Source: Parasponia andersonii (Eukaryota; Streptophyta; Magnoliopsida; Rosales; Cannabaceae). From it: a stretch of 64,000 nucleotides of DNA. Position numbers and translations under genes: made by a program. Below the pieces are notes generated by a model that searched no databases, was not told the DNA's origin, and worked only from the letters and a program-made list of their open reading frames with translations. The stretch covers positions 239,865 to 303,864 of the forward strand of contig JXTB01000400.1 in the NCBI GenBank assembly GCA_002914805.1, written 5' to 3'. Shown here one piece after another: positions 22,070 through 34,429 of this stretch (position 1 is its first letter; each line of letters starts with the position of its first letter).

Positions 22070-25000
22070 ATGGTGGTGAAGATGATGAGGTGGCGTCCAT
22101 GGCCGCCGCTAGTGACGAAGAAGTACGAGGTGAGGCTTGTTGTTCGGCGGCTTGAGGGTTGCGATCTGGTGCGGGAGGGTGCAGCGGGTGGAATGGAGCT
22201 GGGAAAGTTAACGGTGGAGATTCGGTGGAAGGGGCCCAAGATGGCCCTCAGCTCTCTCAGGCGACCGGCCGTGAAGAGAAACTTTACCAGAGAAGTTGAC
22301 GCTTCCCTCGTTCAAAACGGCGTCGTTGACTGGGATGAAGAGTTTCAGAGCCACTGCTCTTTCTCGGCCTATAAGGACAATGTCTTTCACCCTTGGGAGA
22401 TCGCCTTCACTGTCTTCAATGTCAGTTCTATCTCTCTCTCTCTCTGGGTCTTTAGAATTTGGGTGAGGTATTGGTGGGTTTTCATTTCTCTATCAAGTTA
22501 TGTTTAGAGTATTGGGTTTTGATTAGGGGACTTCGGGTAATATGTATTTGGTTTATGTTTTGGTTTGAAATCTTGTAAGATCAACTAACATTTCTAATAA
22601 GTTTTGTGTAAATTTTTTTTCCTTTTGGGGTGTTTGTCTTGTAAATGAAGTAACTCAAAGGGTCAATTCATCTTCAAATGAAGCCGGATGTTAGGTTTGA
22701 AGGATGGATAATTGGCATCATGAGTAGATCCGTTTGTTGTTCTTTGACTTAACTAACTTTCTTCATTGATATATGCGTGTGAAAAGAGATTAGATTTGGT
22801 GGAGTATTGGGTTTTGGCTATTCGATTTTCTGGGTTTTTTGACTCTTGACTGTTAGAGTTGTGACAAATTGACGAGGTTTTTCTTTCGGAAGCATAGGAG
22901 ATATTATTCTTCTTGGGTTTCTTTTACCAGTTTTAATTAGTCTACCACTAGTTCATGTCCAGTTTGTTTTTAGCATCTAAATCACTCTTCTGATTCTTTC
23001 GATACTTAGAAGATTTCGGGTATGATTTCATCGGTGCTTACCTGCATTTTACATAATTGATAATTCAGGGTTTAAATCAAGGACCAAAGAACAAGATTCC
23101 CATTATTGGAACAGCGTTGGTGAACCTCGCTGAGTTTGTTTCGGCAGCTGAACAGAAAGAGCTTGAATTGAACATCCCCCTTACACCGTGTGCTGGTTCT
23201 GCCGATCCATGTCCCACTCTTTGTGTATGTTCTTTTGCCTTTCATTATGCTGCCATATCATCCTTGTTTCTGAAAATTGCGAAATTTCTTTCATTCGCTT
23301 GCCATTTTTGGCACTTCCTTTCCTTTTGTTTATCGCTCTGAAATTCAACATTTTCTGATCTGAAGATTCCCGAATTTTTTCAGTTATCACTGAGCTTATT
23401 GGAGCTGAGAACTGCACAAGAAACCGCAGAGCCAGTAGAAAGATCAGTTGTTCCCGCTTCATCACCTCCCCAGTCAGTAGAAGCTGTTTCGACAGAGAAA
23501 GATGAACTCTCTGCTCTTAAGGCTGGTCTTAGAAAAGTTAAAATTTTTACGGGATATGTCTCTTCCAGGAAAGCCAAAAAGGCATGTCGTGAAGGAGAGG
23601 GCAGTGATGGCAGGTGCTCTGCCAAAAGTGACGGAGAGTATAACTATCCATTTGACTCGGATTCACTGGATGATTTTGAGGAAGGTGAATCGGACGAGGG
23701 AAAAGAGGATGCCACGGTTAGGAAGTCCTTCAGTTATGGAACACTTGCCTACGCAAATTATGCTGGGGGATCATTTTACTCGGATGCAAGGATCAATACT
23801 GAAGATGAGGATTTGGTGTACTATAGCAATCGCAAATCAGATGTGGGATGCTCACATGCTGAGGATTCAGCTACATCAGTCTCTGAGCCACCCTTACTCC
23901 AAAGTTCAAAGCGTGGTTTGTTATCATGGAGGAAGAGAAAGCTTAGCTTTAGGTCTCCTAAAGCCAAAGGAGAACCATTATTGAAAAAGGCTTATGGCGA
24001 AGAAGGCGGTGATGATATTGATTTTGATCGTCGACAGCTGAGCTCTGATGAATCTCTTCCTCATGGGGTGAGAATCCACAACCCATTCCTTTCATTATTA
24101 TATGCACTTTTTCTAGTTCTCTTACAGACAATTTGATTAGGTTCTTAATTCAAGTACTTATCTTTAGAAAAAAATGCTCTAACTGAACAATGCAACCATT
24201 TTTACAGCGACATAAGACCGAGGAGGATTCATCAGCAAATCGATCATCAGTTTCGGAATTTGGGGATGACAGTTTTGCCATTGGCAGTTGGGAGCACAAA
24301 GAAGTAACAAGCCGTGATGGACACATGAAGCTTCAAACTGAGGTCTTCTTTGCTTCCATCGACCAGCGAAGTGAGCGGGCAGCAGGTGAGAGTGCATGTA
24401 CAGCTCTAGTGGCTGTTATTGCTGATTGGTTCCAAAACAACCAAGAGCTCATGCCCATCAAGTCTCAGTTTGACAGTCTAATCCGAGAAGGTTCTTTGGA
24501 ATGGAGGAATCTCTGTGAGAATGAGACGTATAAGGAGCATTTCCCTGACAAGCACTTTGATCTTGAAACAGTCCTTCAAGCCAAAATACGTCCCCTTTCT
24601 GTAGTTTCACAGAAATCTTTTATTGGGTTTTTCCATCCTGAGGGAATAATGGATGAGGGTCGATTTGACTTTTTACATGGTGCCATGTCCTTTGATAACA
24701 TTTGGGATGAGATTAGTCGTGCTGGATCAGAATGTCTAAGCAGTGGCGAACCACAAGTGTATATTGTCTGTTGGAATGACCATTTCTTCCTTCTCAAGGT
24801 GGAACCAGAAGCATACTACATTGTTGACACACTGGGGGAGAGGCTCTATGAGGGCTGCAATCAGGCGTACATCTTGAAATTTGACTCCAACACTGTAATT
24901 CACAAGATGTCAAATGCAGCGCAAGGATCAGATGATAAAGCAGCCGGTGATCAGCAGATTGTGGCAGCAGCAGTGGAAGCCAAGAGTCAGCCGGAAAATC

Positions 25001-25305
25001 CAAAGGAAGAGAGCTTGGTAGGGGAGGCACTGGTAACCAAGCCAGAGGAATCAATGAAGGAGGAAGAGGTTTTTTGTAAGGGAAAGGAATCTTGCAAAGA
25101 GTACATTAAGAGCTTCTTGGCCGCAATTCCTTTAAGGGAATTGCAGGCAGATATGAAGAAAGGATTAATGGCATCCACACCTCTTCATCAGCGGTTGCAG
25201 ATTGAGCTCAACTACACTCAGTCCGTACAATCACTGCTTGATATTCCGGCAGCCATTGCTCCACAAGCCGATGTTTCTATAGTGGAGTTTGCCACGTGCA
25301 CTTAG
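22070..25305 (+). CDS. NT-C2 (EEIG1/EHBP1-type) domain protein
   Basis: Exons 22070-22420, 23069-23224, 23384-24067 and 24208-25305 give 762 codons. All three introns are GT-AG and phase 0. The start is the first ATG after the CT-rich leader. Residues about 8-165 form the NT-C2 domain (MRWRPWPPLVTKKYEVRLVV at the start; WDEEFQSHCSF; PIIGTALVNLAEFV), thought to be a membrane or protein-docking module. Residues about 170-400 are acidic and Ser-rich, probably disordered, with a basic patch (SWRKRKLSFRSPK). The C-terminal part is a conserved plant module with SACTALVAVIADWFQNN and DNIWDEISRAGSECL. No enzyme motif is seen. It belongs to a plant family resembling, from memory, Arabidopsis At3g11760/At5g04860; the molecular role is not established. 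Confidence 0.9.
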
Positions 25306-27079
25306 AATGTAAATCGTTAGGAAGTGTGATTACTCTAACTTGTTTTTTGTTTTGTCTTCTTTTAATCATGTATGTTTTAATATGAGTTGGGGTTTAACAA
25401 AGAGGAAACTGTCTAAAAGCTTATTCAAGTGTCATGAGAAGGGTTAGTAAGGTTGTGTCTCTTCTAAGTTAGAATGGAAATGAAAAAAGTGTCTGTAATT
25501 TTCCAATTTTGAATCTTGTTCTTAATCTGTCTGCCTACTCACGTGTGGCAACTTCCTTCAGTCTGTACATGAAACTTTTCCTCCAATTGGGTTTAATCTT
25601 CTCTGATATTCAAACATTTGATCCTACCTCTCAAAAGATTCTCTTTCTGAGAGTTTTGAACTTTTACGGTCTCATGGATAATAATCCAAACCATTTTGCA
25701 GCTACTTTCTGGTTCCAATTTCCCACGACTGTTGGATTTGACAGGAAGAATCTGAATATGGCTTCCATTGGATTCTGGCTTCTTGTAAATTTGTAATGAT
25801 TATGATTAAACTTAGATATTCCAACCCTATTTTTCTTTATCCTAAAAGCTGTAAAGATAAACAGAAATTTTCACTTTAAGAAGGAAAGAAAGAGAGAGAA
25901 AAGAGAAAAGAGCAATCTTTCTAAGTTTGGTCTACAAGTATATCATAAGATTCTTTTACAGTGCACGTTGTTTGGAAAAATTTTAAAGCCTCAAGTTTCA
26001 AATTTGATTCCCAAAAAGTACTATCTTCTTATGGTTATGCACGTTGAGAATAACTTTTCAATATTTTCTTAAAACGTTATTGATTAATTCCTGTGAACAT
26101 GGACATATCACGCGAGTCATCCCTCTTATGAATCTCTTTGTTTTACAAGATACATACATACAATTTATATACACATATATATATATATAAAATAGTCATA
26201 ACCTTTTTGTTTTCTTTGGCTTCATCTCCAAAATTGACAGCTACAGACAGCTACTACTTTTTTTTTTTTTGGGTCGGTTGTGCTTAAAATAGTTGGAAAC
26301 TTGAAATAGTCTTCCCTTGTTTGGCTTTAGTTAACTTTCTTATAATGACAACTACAATGATCATTGATTAGGGGGAAAAAAAATTAAAATTTTGACCTCT
26401 TCAAATTGAATCTTTAGTTTAATTTAGTCTAGATTGTCATCATCTTAAGCTGACCTTTTAAAGTAGAACCATAAAGGAAAGTGAGCTGACCCTCTCGCCT
26501 GAATCTTAAAGGTTTTCACTTCAAATTTTTCCCCATATATCCACACATAAAAATAATATGAAAGGAGTTAAATAATTTTTCTAAGAACCCACATAAAATC
26601 TTTCTATCTGGATAGCTTTTGAGTTTTCCATTCACCAGTTAGTTAATTCATTATCTTCTTTTTTTTTTCTTTCATTATAAATTTTAATCTCAAAATCTGA
26701 ACTAAAGAATCGCTTATCATCTTTGTTTGGGGCTCTTAGTGAAATGGCCTTTTGCACACTTTATTTTAATATATCCCGTGTTTTTTTTTTTTATTTTGTT
26801 TTATAACAAAATAATCAAGTTTATCAATTCCAAGGTACGGTATATTAGTATAAAATTGATTTATTGACATTTGATCTAATGATGCATGATATAAAATGTC
26901 ATCTTGCTATATATATTCAAATTCCAAATAAATGCATATCAGTAATAGATTTTACTCATTATCAGGATTGATATACACTTATATAAACTGATTTATTAAC
27001 ATATGATCTAATAAATGTCTGATAGATTCAATATAAAAAGTAATAAATTCGACTATTTTGCTACACATAAAAATAGTGA

Positions 27080-27350
27080 CATTTATTATGGGTTTTATAG
27101 CAAACGGATCGAATTTTGGGCTTTTTAAGTAAATATCTATTTTTAAAATGTGTAGGAAAATAACTAATATATCAATATATATAATAAGTGTAATATATGA
27201 TGTACCCAATATAAAAATTAATATACTTTATACATAAACTAAAACTGGTACAAAAGATATACTAAGTAAAAATACATATACTTAGTTATTTAACCATAAA
27301 AAGAAGAAAAAAAAGGACATTCCTTCAAACAAAGTTTAAAAAGAGTTTTT
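27080..27350. repeat. AT-rich dispersed repeat, family B copy 2
   Basis: Ordered motif match to 4250-4510 and 46890-47160 (ATATAAAAATTAATATACTT, TAAACTAAAACTGGTA, ACATATACTTAGTTATTT). Confidence 0.45.
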
Positions 27351-27419
27351 TTTTTCTTTTTTTTTTTTTTAAAGGCCATTTGGATTTGGCCTATTTTACT
27401 TTATTTTACTCATATTAAA

Positions 27420-27725
27420 GGGGATTTTTTAGCTAAATGGCCGAATTTTGTATCACTGTTTGCAAAATGACCGTTTTTTAAATATTGTTAAAAAATAGCT
27501 AAATTTTGAAAATTATTTTGAAAATTTTCCCTTTTTTATATGTAATAGATCAAAATATACTGATTTATTTTGTAAAAAATTGATTTATTTTTTTAAAAAA
27601 TAGATCAACTAAAAAATGGCCATTTATCCAAATAAAATAATAAATTAATTGTTTATTAAATAGGTGTTAAAAACGGCCATTTTTCAATTTGATCTAAATA
27701 AATAGAACTTTTGTTATAAATACCC
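27420..27725. repeat. AT-rich dispersed repeat, family A copy 1
   Basis: Shares ordered motifs with 48365-48790 and 52350-52790: GCAAAATGACCGTTTTTTAA, several TTGATTTATTTT blocks, ATAGATCAACTAAAAAATGG, GGCCATTTAT, and an end near TATAAATACCCT. GGCCATT-like words at both ends suggest a non-autonomous DNA element. Confidence 0.5.
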
Positions 27726-29318
27726 TATTAAGGGAGCTAATTGAGGTCCAACCCTATGCAGGCCCAAAAGACTAACTGTTAAAAGTGGAAATTAGAGACG
27801 TATCCGGTGCTTTAATGTCTAGTGTCCACAAAGCTTTGAGCAAAGCTCCAGATGGGTAAAGTAGACAATTACAAATTTTTTCAAATATTTAACTAAATTT
27901 ATCATCACTATTAGATTCTACTACTTTTTGAGGAAAATTAGTCAAGAATCTGTCAAAAATTCATAAATTATTCGTCAAAAATTCATTAAGAATCTATTAA
28001 AATTACCACAAACGTCAAGAATCTGTCAAGAGTCCATCAAGATCGTTAAGAATTCATTTAAAAAAGTGGTATGGTGGTAAATTTGATTAAAGAGGAAAAA
28101 AATTAGTATTCACCTAATTTATTCCCAGATCAAGCCGAGTCAAGCCCATGAAGGCAATAAGTCCAGTTAGGCGGGCCAGGTGGCCAATATCCAGTGCAAC
28201 TCAAAGTCTTGCATGCAAATGCTTGACCTCAACAATAATGAAGATAGCAAATAACTTTTCACTATGTCTAGCGGCAAGAGTCAACACCTTCACAACTTTC
28301 TTATTTAAATAATGCCAGTATTAGAACACATCTCAACCATCTATTAAGGTAGGTTCTACAATACAAACAATCTATATGTGCTTCGTTGCATTCTATTAGA
28401 TGACTAAGATACATGTATGTCTTACTAAATGACTAAGACACATTAGACGTATCTGACACTAACAATATTCTTCTTATATAGTGCTAAACGAATGCATATC
28501 TTGCGGTTTATTAGGTAGTGCTTTTTGATACTTTGTATCATAGAATTTATTTAGTAAGTCACACACAATTGCCCAATTTCAATAATGATTGATCCGTGAC
28601 CATAGAGAAATGGATGATTTGCCTCATTAATAAGAATGTTCAAAGCATATTCCTAAAATGCCACACACATTAATGCTTGACTTTTCCATCTAGTTTGCTC
28701 TTGTTTCTCTAAATCAAGTAGCTCAAATGTTAATGCTGTCTCTCAAGATTGTACCGCCTCATTGGGCTGGAATCTTTTTCTTTTTTCTTTTTTTTTTTTT
28801 TGCCTGAATAGTGTCCTCTTCCTTCTTCCCCATTATAAAGAGAAAAACTTGTTTATGAGAAAAAGATGCCTTGAGTGACCCTTTAACATAAAAGTTGTTG
28901 GCGTGAAGGGTTTGTTCATCATAAACCCCACACCTTCGTTTGGTACCAAAAGCTTTTGTTATCATGACTTTCCCCAACCCAAAAGAAATAGCCCATGTGC
29001 AATCTCTTCCCCACTTATCTTTGCAAAAACCATTAAAAAAAAAAAAAAAAGAAGAAAGATAAAACACAATTGAAACTCAACATATGATCTTCTAATTAAG
29101 GGGAACAATTCTGATAATGTGGTTATAATCAAAGAATTGATAGCTACATGATAAGCTAGACATTTATTGTCACGTAAAAATAAAACATTAACTTTCTACT
29201 CTTTAACATCCTTACATCAAATTAATACAACATAATGTTCTCCACATGATCATACAAGAGCACAAGTAGCGAAAAAAAGATTACAAGTTAGATTTTTTTT
29301 TTTCTTTATTTTTTTTTT

Positions 29319-30209
29319 TCAGCAGCAAATGGGGCATTTAACCAATCCATTTTCATTACACTCCGGACATCTAGTGTAGTACACTTCATCAGTCTGATCA
29401 CCATCTGCCAAGACCTTCCGGCTGCCATTGCAGTTGAAGCACATGGAGAATCGCACGTTGGCACATCCGGGGCAGAGCGAATTTGCGGGGACTTGTGGGA
29501 TTCCTTCCAAGAGCTTCCTCAGCTTCCCCTGCTCATTAAGTACTCCTACTACTTCATCAGCTCCTCCAATGTACCTTCCCTTGATGAAAAGCCTTGGAGG
29601 GACAACTCTACCCCCTAGTATACTCCAAAGTTCCTCCCTGAATTCCTGGTGCAACGACACATCCCTCTCGAAAAACGACACCTTGAAACTCTCCAACAAG
29701 AACTTAATAGCACTACAATCCTCGAATGTCTTTCTTATGCCTCTCAAGCTGGTTGTGTATAGAATAACCTTGTCACTCCCTCCTGGTGGACATTTCTCTT
29801 CAAAGTCTAACAATGATGAGTGTATCCCATCATCAATATGATCATTATCTACTTGATCATCTACCAAGTCCTGCTCCATTATCTCCTTGACAAAAACACT
29901 GTCGTTTAACCTCATGGAGGATGAAAGAGGCTCCTTGTCACCAACACTGAACTCTGTCTCCACACTTTCATGGTTAGGATCTTTCAGGTGTTTAGTGGAT
30001 AACCCAATACTGTTAACAAGTAGCTCTGAGAGATTCTCCTTCTGGGTACCTTCTTCTCCAAGCGATGATGTCGTTTGAACACAACACTTTCGAGTGGGGA
30101 ATTTTTCTGTTGTGGGATTCAACTGATGAAAGACTAGGCTTTGTCTAAGAGTGCCTATTGCTTGTATGGTTTTAAGTTTCTTAAGGAACTTGCCCTTCAT
30201 TCCTTTCAT
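29319..30209 (-). CDS. glutaredoxin-like protein with four-CxxC C-terminus
   Basis: Intronless, 296 codons, starting at the ATG at 30207-30209 (MKGMKGKFLKKLKTI, the usual basic start of this plant family). Residues about 30-140 are low-complexity and acidic. A thioredoxin-fold glutaredoxin domain spans about 147-238: KVILYTTSLRGIRKTFEDC begins it, VVPPRLFIKGRYIGGADEV holds the cis-Pro and GGAD glutathione-binding segment. The usual CPYC active site is replaced by TSLRGIR, typical of this non-canonical class, so ordinary dithiol oxidoreductase activity is doubtful. Residues 246-296 contain four C-x2-C pairs (CPGC, CFNC, CPEC, CPIC), a likely zinc-binding or DnaJ-like cysteine tail. Similar, from memory, to At5g06470 and At5g39865. 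Function is unproven. Confidence 0.92.
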   Translation of the reverse strand: MKGMKGKFLKKLKTIQAIGTLRQSLVFHQLNPTTEKFPTRKCCVQTTSSLGEEGTQKENLSELLVNSIGLSTKHLKDPNHESVETEFSVGDKEPLSSSMRLNDSVFVKEIMEQDLVDDQVDNDHIDDGIHSSLLDFEEKCPPGGSDKVILYTTSLRGIRKTFEDCSAIKFLLESFKVSFFERDVSLHQEFREELWSILGGRVVPPRLFIKGRYIGGADEVVGVLNEQGKLRKLLEGIPQVPANSLCPGCANVRFSMCFNCNGSRKVLADGDQTDEVYYTRCPECNENGLVKCPICC

Positions 30210-30824
30210 GTCTCTCAAACTTGTTTAGTTCTCACTTGTCAAGAATGGGAGTGGAGTATGTAAGGAAAAGGTCAGTTTTTGGATGAGAACGACAGGTGAG
30301 AGGTATCAAACGACATGAAATTGGTGAAGGGTCTATTTTGTGTTCTGAAGTGGCTGGAAAGTGGAAACTAGAAAGATGTGTTTTAGACCCTTTTAAAAGC
30401 TAGTGAATGAATGATCACTGCATAGTGTGGGGACTAGTTTGTCCCATGAGGTTTGGCACCTCTTTTCCATTCTAATTCATTGACCCATCACCAACCATTA
30501 TTTGGGGTCTCTCTCAATCATGGTTTATGATTAGGAGTGGTTTTTGCTTGATGTGAAACCATCCAACGGCTGAGATCACTAGCCATGCTCACTCACACCT
30601 TGACATGGCACATCCTCATTGGTTACTTGGCATAATATTGCATGAGGACTAAGGGTGTAATAGGACCACAACTCATTTACAGGAGACAAGGGCCATGATT
30701 CAATTGCAATTTGTGCAAAAGCAGCTTCCTTTTTTCCTCTTTTTTTTTCATCAGTTGGAACCCTCGGGATAACAACTAAAGGGATTATCCTTTTTGTAAC
30801 GGGTAAGACTAATATTTATATGAC

Positions 30825-31255
30825 ATGGTTTTTCTACCGCAATCACGTCCAGTTTTTACGCTCATAATGTTGCAAAGAAAAGGTTCAAATTCAGGATTAT
30901 ACCCCTGAGATTGATTGAGTTTTTGGGAGTGAGTGGTAAATCTCTTCTTAACAATATTCCAAATTGCCTATAGTTCGTGTGTTGCATCAAAGCAAACTCC
31001 TGGTTGAGATAGAAAAGATAGACAAGGAGATGCATCTAATCAATGTACTGGATTGGTGAAGACCGAGGAGAAAGTCTGGATAAGAATTATATGTGCTATT
31101 CAAAAACATCTTTGAAAAACAAAAACAAACGAACAAACATTCTTTTTGGGTCTAACAAAAACCTGCTTTAGGAAATAACAATGCCAAGCTCATGTGGGAT
31201 ATTTGTTTGGAGCAATTAGTGAATTGATTCCTTTGCTATTAAACAGTCTCATTTT
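30825..31255. repeat. direct repeat copy 1 (with 33065-33514)
   Basis: Ordered blocks shared with 33065-33514: ACGCTCATAATGTTGCA, GGTTGAGATAGAAAAGAT, GGAGATGCATCTAATCAAT, CTGGATAAGAATTAT and a final GTCTCATTTT. Spacing is similar and identity is perhaps 75-80% by eye. Confidence 0.75.
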
Positions 31256-31351
31256 CATTCCTGAACTTCAAAATTCACCATTCTGGTCCTTGAACTTATA
31301 CAATTATTCTTCGTTTATCCCTAAAAAACTTGCTCTTAATAATTTCATTTA

Positions 31352-32016
31352 GTTTTGTTTGGTATGCAAGATAGGATAAAATTGAACTATTTTAAATAAT
31401 TGGATTTAATAAAATTGGATAGAATAGGATAAGATTGCAATCCAATCCTTTCTTATGTTCCTGTGTTTGTGCTACTTTTTGTTAGGATATGATTAGTACG
31501 TGTGTTTCATATTTTTAACTAAATAACAAATTAGCGAGGTTTAATTAATTTAGAAAAATATCATTTTAAAAAATAAAATTTTAAAATACCACTTTAAAAC
31601 CAATTTGGGAAAAATATCAATTTTAAAAACTTATTTACAAAAATACTACTTTTAAAAAATATTTTAAAAAGTACCACTTTTAGTTTTACCACTCTTAAAA
31701 GTTAATTTCAAAAATAACACTTTCAAATTTAATTTTGAAATGTACCATTTTTTAAACTACTTCAAATACATTCTATTATTTTTAATCATTTTCAATCCCA
31801 AATTCTCAAGAAGATAAGATTTATCCTTTTCGAAGAGTACTATTTTAAGAGTAAATTATCCATCTAATACTTCTCATAAACATACATTAAATATACATAT
31901 ATTAAATATAAGATTAACTTAATCCTATCCTCTTCCATTCTTATCTATGCATATACCAAACAAGAGAATGATTTAATCATATCTTAATCCATTCTTATCT
32001 TGCATTCTAAATAGGC
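31352..32016. mobile_element. TIR element (MITE-like)
   Basis: The left end GTTTTGTTTGGTATGCAAGA is mirrored by the right end, whose reverse complement is GCCTATTTAGAATGCAAGAT. The reverse complement continues with TAAGAATGGATT against TAGGATAAAATT on the left. TTTA occurs on both sides (31348-31351, 32017-32020). About 665 bp and non-coding, with an internal array of short repeats (ACCACTTTTA/AAAATACCACTT words, 31580-31750). Confidence 0.6.
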
Positions 32017-32068
32017 TTTAAGAATTAATTTTGGTATTGTTCCTAAAGCTTGAGAGGAAAAAAAGGGT

Positions 32069-32664
32069 TGTTATAGTCCTAAAATGGACTATTATAGAAT
32101 AGTTTAAAGTATGACAATGTTATAATATTGAGAGTATATAATACAAGAGATTAATAATACTAATGCTAAACTAAAAAAATTGATGTGAGAAAATCTCTTC
32201 TCTTATTTCTTTCACACTTTTTATATTTCTTTTCTTTTGTTCATCTTTCAAGTGAAATTTAGAAACCTATTTATATGCCAATACAATCAATCTTAGCCAT
32301 ACACTGAATTGCCACTTATATGGCATCCATAAAAAATACCTAACATACTAATTGAAAATTTTACCTAACTTTCAATAGTTTACACATCACAAATGATGTA
32401 AAAGAAATAGTTATTGAAATAATTGAATGGACATATAAATAGTAAATATTTTATAATACTCTCCCTTGGATGTCTATTATACAAAAAAATGCCTCGTTAA
32501 AATCTTACTAAAAAAAAATCCTGTGGAAAAAAAATCCAAATTAAAGAAAAAGAGTACACAATTTTTATTTTTGTTATATTTTGAAGAATGTCTCATTAAA
32601 AACTTTGCCAAGAAAACCAGTAGGATAAGACCTTAGTTAAGAGAAAAAGAGTATATGCATAACA
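32069..32664 (-). repeat. LTR of a Ty1/copia element
   Basis: On the minus strand it begins TGTTATGCATAT and ends GGACTATAACA, with six-base terminal inverted repeats TGTTAT/ATAACA. It is immediately preceded by a purine tract (AAGGGGGAGATTG) and by copia RNase H sequence. It includes the words GCCTCGTTAAAA and TCCTGTGG, which I associate with a common plant copia LTR type. No second LTR is seen in the window. Confidence 0.7.
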
Positions 32665-33063
32665 ATCTCCCCCTTATGGCTAATTCACTTGAAATTAACT
32701 GAAGATCTTTGAGTTGACGCATTCTAATTTTTTGCATCAATGTCTTGAATATTGTAATAGGGAGTGATTTGATGAATAGGTCAGCCAAGTTGTTACTAGA
32801 GTGAATTTGTTAAATATCCATATCACCTTTCTTTTGAAATTCATGAGTAAAGAACAATTTGGGTGATATATGCTTAGTTCTATCGCCTTTGATATAGTCT
32901 CCATTAAATTGAGCAATGCATGTGGCATTATCCTCATGTATCACAGTTAGAATCAGTCTAATAGAAGTTAATTTGCATGTTTTTTGAATATGTTGAATCA
33001 TGGATCTTAACCATACATATTCTCGACTTGCCTCATGAAGTGTAATTATTTTAGAATGTTTAT
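32665..33063 (-). pseudogene. Ty1/copia RNase H end
   Basis: Minus-strand frame with LHEASREYVWLRSMIQHI, IHEDNATCIAQFNGDYIKGD, TKHISPKLFFTHEFQKKG, then after a stop NNLADLFIKSLP and MRMRQL-like residues. This is the standard C-terminal end of copia polyproteins. Sequence identity to copia stops near 33063, where the direct repeat at 33065 begins. Confidence 0.9.
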
Positions 33064-33064
33064 A

Positions 33065-33514
33065 TATGGTCTTTCGACCATAATCACATCCATTTTTCAC
33101 GCTCATAATGTTGCACAGAACAAGTTCATGTTCAGGATTTTACACTGAGATTGATTAATTTTTTGGAGTGAGTGATAAATCTCTTCTTGATTAGAATAAA
33201 AAAGGTTGGAAGTTTATACGAATAATGCTCAACAATGTTCCATATTATCTATAGTTGCTGAAGTAAGGTCCCGGTTGAGATAGAAAAGATCTACGAGGAG
33301 ATGCATCTAATCAATAGAATGGATTGGTGAAGATAAACCTGGATAAGAATTATAATGTGCTGTTCAAAATATTTTTCAAAAGCAAAAACAAAAACAAACC
33401 AATAAACTTCTTCTTAGGTCTAACAAGGACCTGCTTTAAGAATGAACATTACCATTATTTATGTAGGAGTTGGAGCAGTCAATGGATTAACTCCTAAATT
33501 AAAAGTCTCATTTT
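33065..33514. repeat. direct repeat copy 2 (with 30825-31255)
   Basis: See copy 1. This copy joins the copia fragment directly. Confidence 0.75.
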
Positions 33515-34429
33515 AGGTTGCAAATTTCATGTTATCATAAAAGTTCATTGAATTTTTATAAATATACACCGTTAATCATGAACACGACAATAACTCTATG
33601 CAAGAATTAATTTTGGAGAAAGTAATATTGTCTTAGCCCCCTTTACGTTACAAAATTAGGACAAGTTTACTAATATATAATGAATGAATCTTAGAAGGAA
33701 AAAGATATCGATAGGAATGAGAAAGAGTCATAAATTCAGTCATCACTTCATAATTTAACTGTTTAACTAATCATATAGTCCATTACTGATTATTAAACAT
33801 GAGAGGAAATGCAAGGGGAAGAAAAAATTTTTCACACATTTGACCGACGTAGTATCCAAATCCCCTTAGGGTGCGTTCAATGTGTGAGATTGAATGTAGT
33901 TGTTACATCAAACTTAATGATTGATTGAAATAGGCTTAATACTATCTTATACTTAGTGTAGTATTGGGTTAAATTAAAATAACTTTTAATAAGGTTAAAC
34001 CCATTACAATTAGAGTGTAGTATGGAACAGTGGTGTTTTACTAAGGTGAAATTCACTAGCGTCGTGAATGGTGCCATGCTTTGAAATTATAAAGATCTGG
34101 ATCCCGTAGCATCATTGGGATTCATTGTTCTTATAGTAGAAATTAATTTCAAAGATATCGCAGATATGGCGAACTTTTCTAATGGTATATCTAGTAATAC
34201 TGCTAATTATACAAGCTCTTTGTTAAAGATAGCAGTGGTGATTCTGTGATATCCTAAATTCTAAAACGACATCTAGTCCCTTACATAATAAAAAAACCAA
34301 TAACAACGTACAAGCATAAAATTTGTGAGAAGATTTATGATCCACATATTAATAGATTTAGGATCCACACATTCACATATTCACATACATCATTAATATT
34401 TGTGAGGAGATTGGGTCGTCCTACAGATC

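Larger units (their letters stand above)
25306..29280. other. intergenic between the NT-C2 and glutaredoxin-like genes
   Basis: The first 200 bases are probably the 3' UTR. Beyond that I see AT-rich repeats (listed separately) and no gene. Confidence 0.5.

Noticed and set aside
25509..25796. 95-codon frame just downstream of the NT-C2 gene
   Set aside because: Starts at a non-ATG codon, no recognisable motif, and sits in probable 3' flanking sequence.
28759..29067. 102-codon minus-strand frame without strong low complexity in its middle
   Set aside because: No known domain, begins and ends in A/T homopolymers, and no splice or promoter context; most likely chance.
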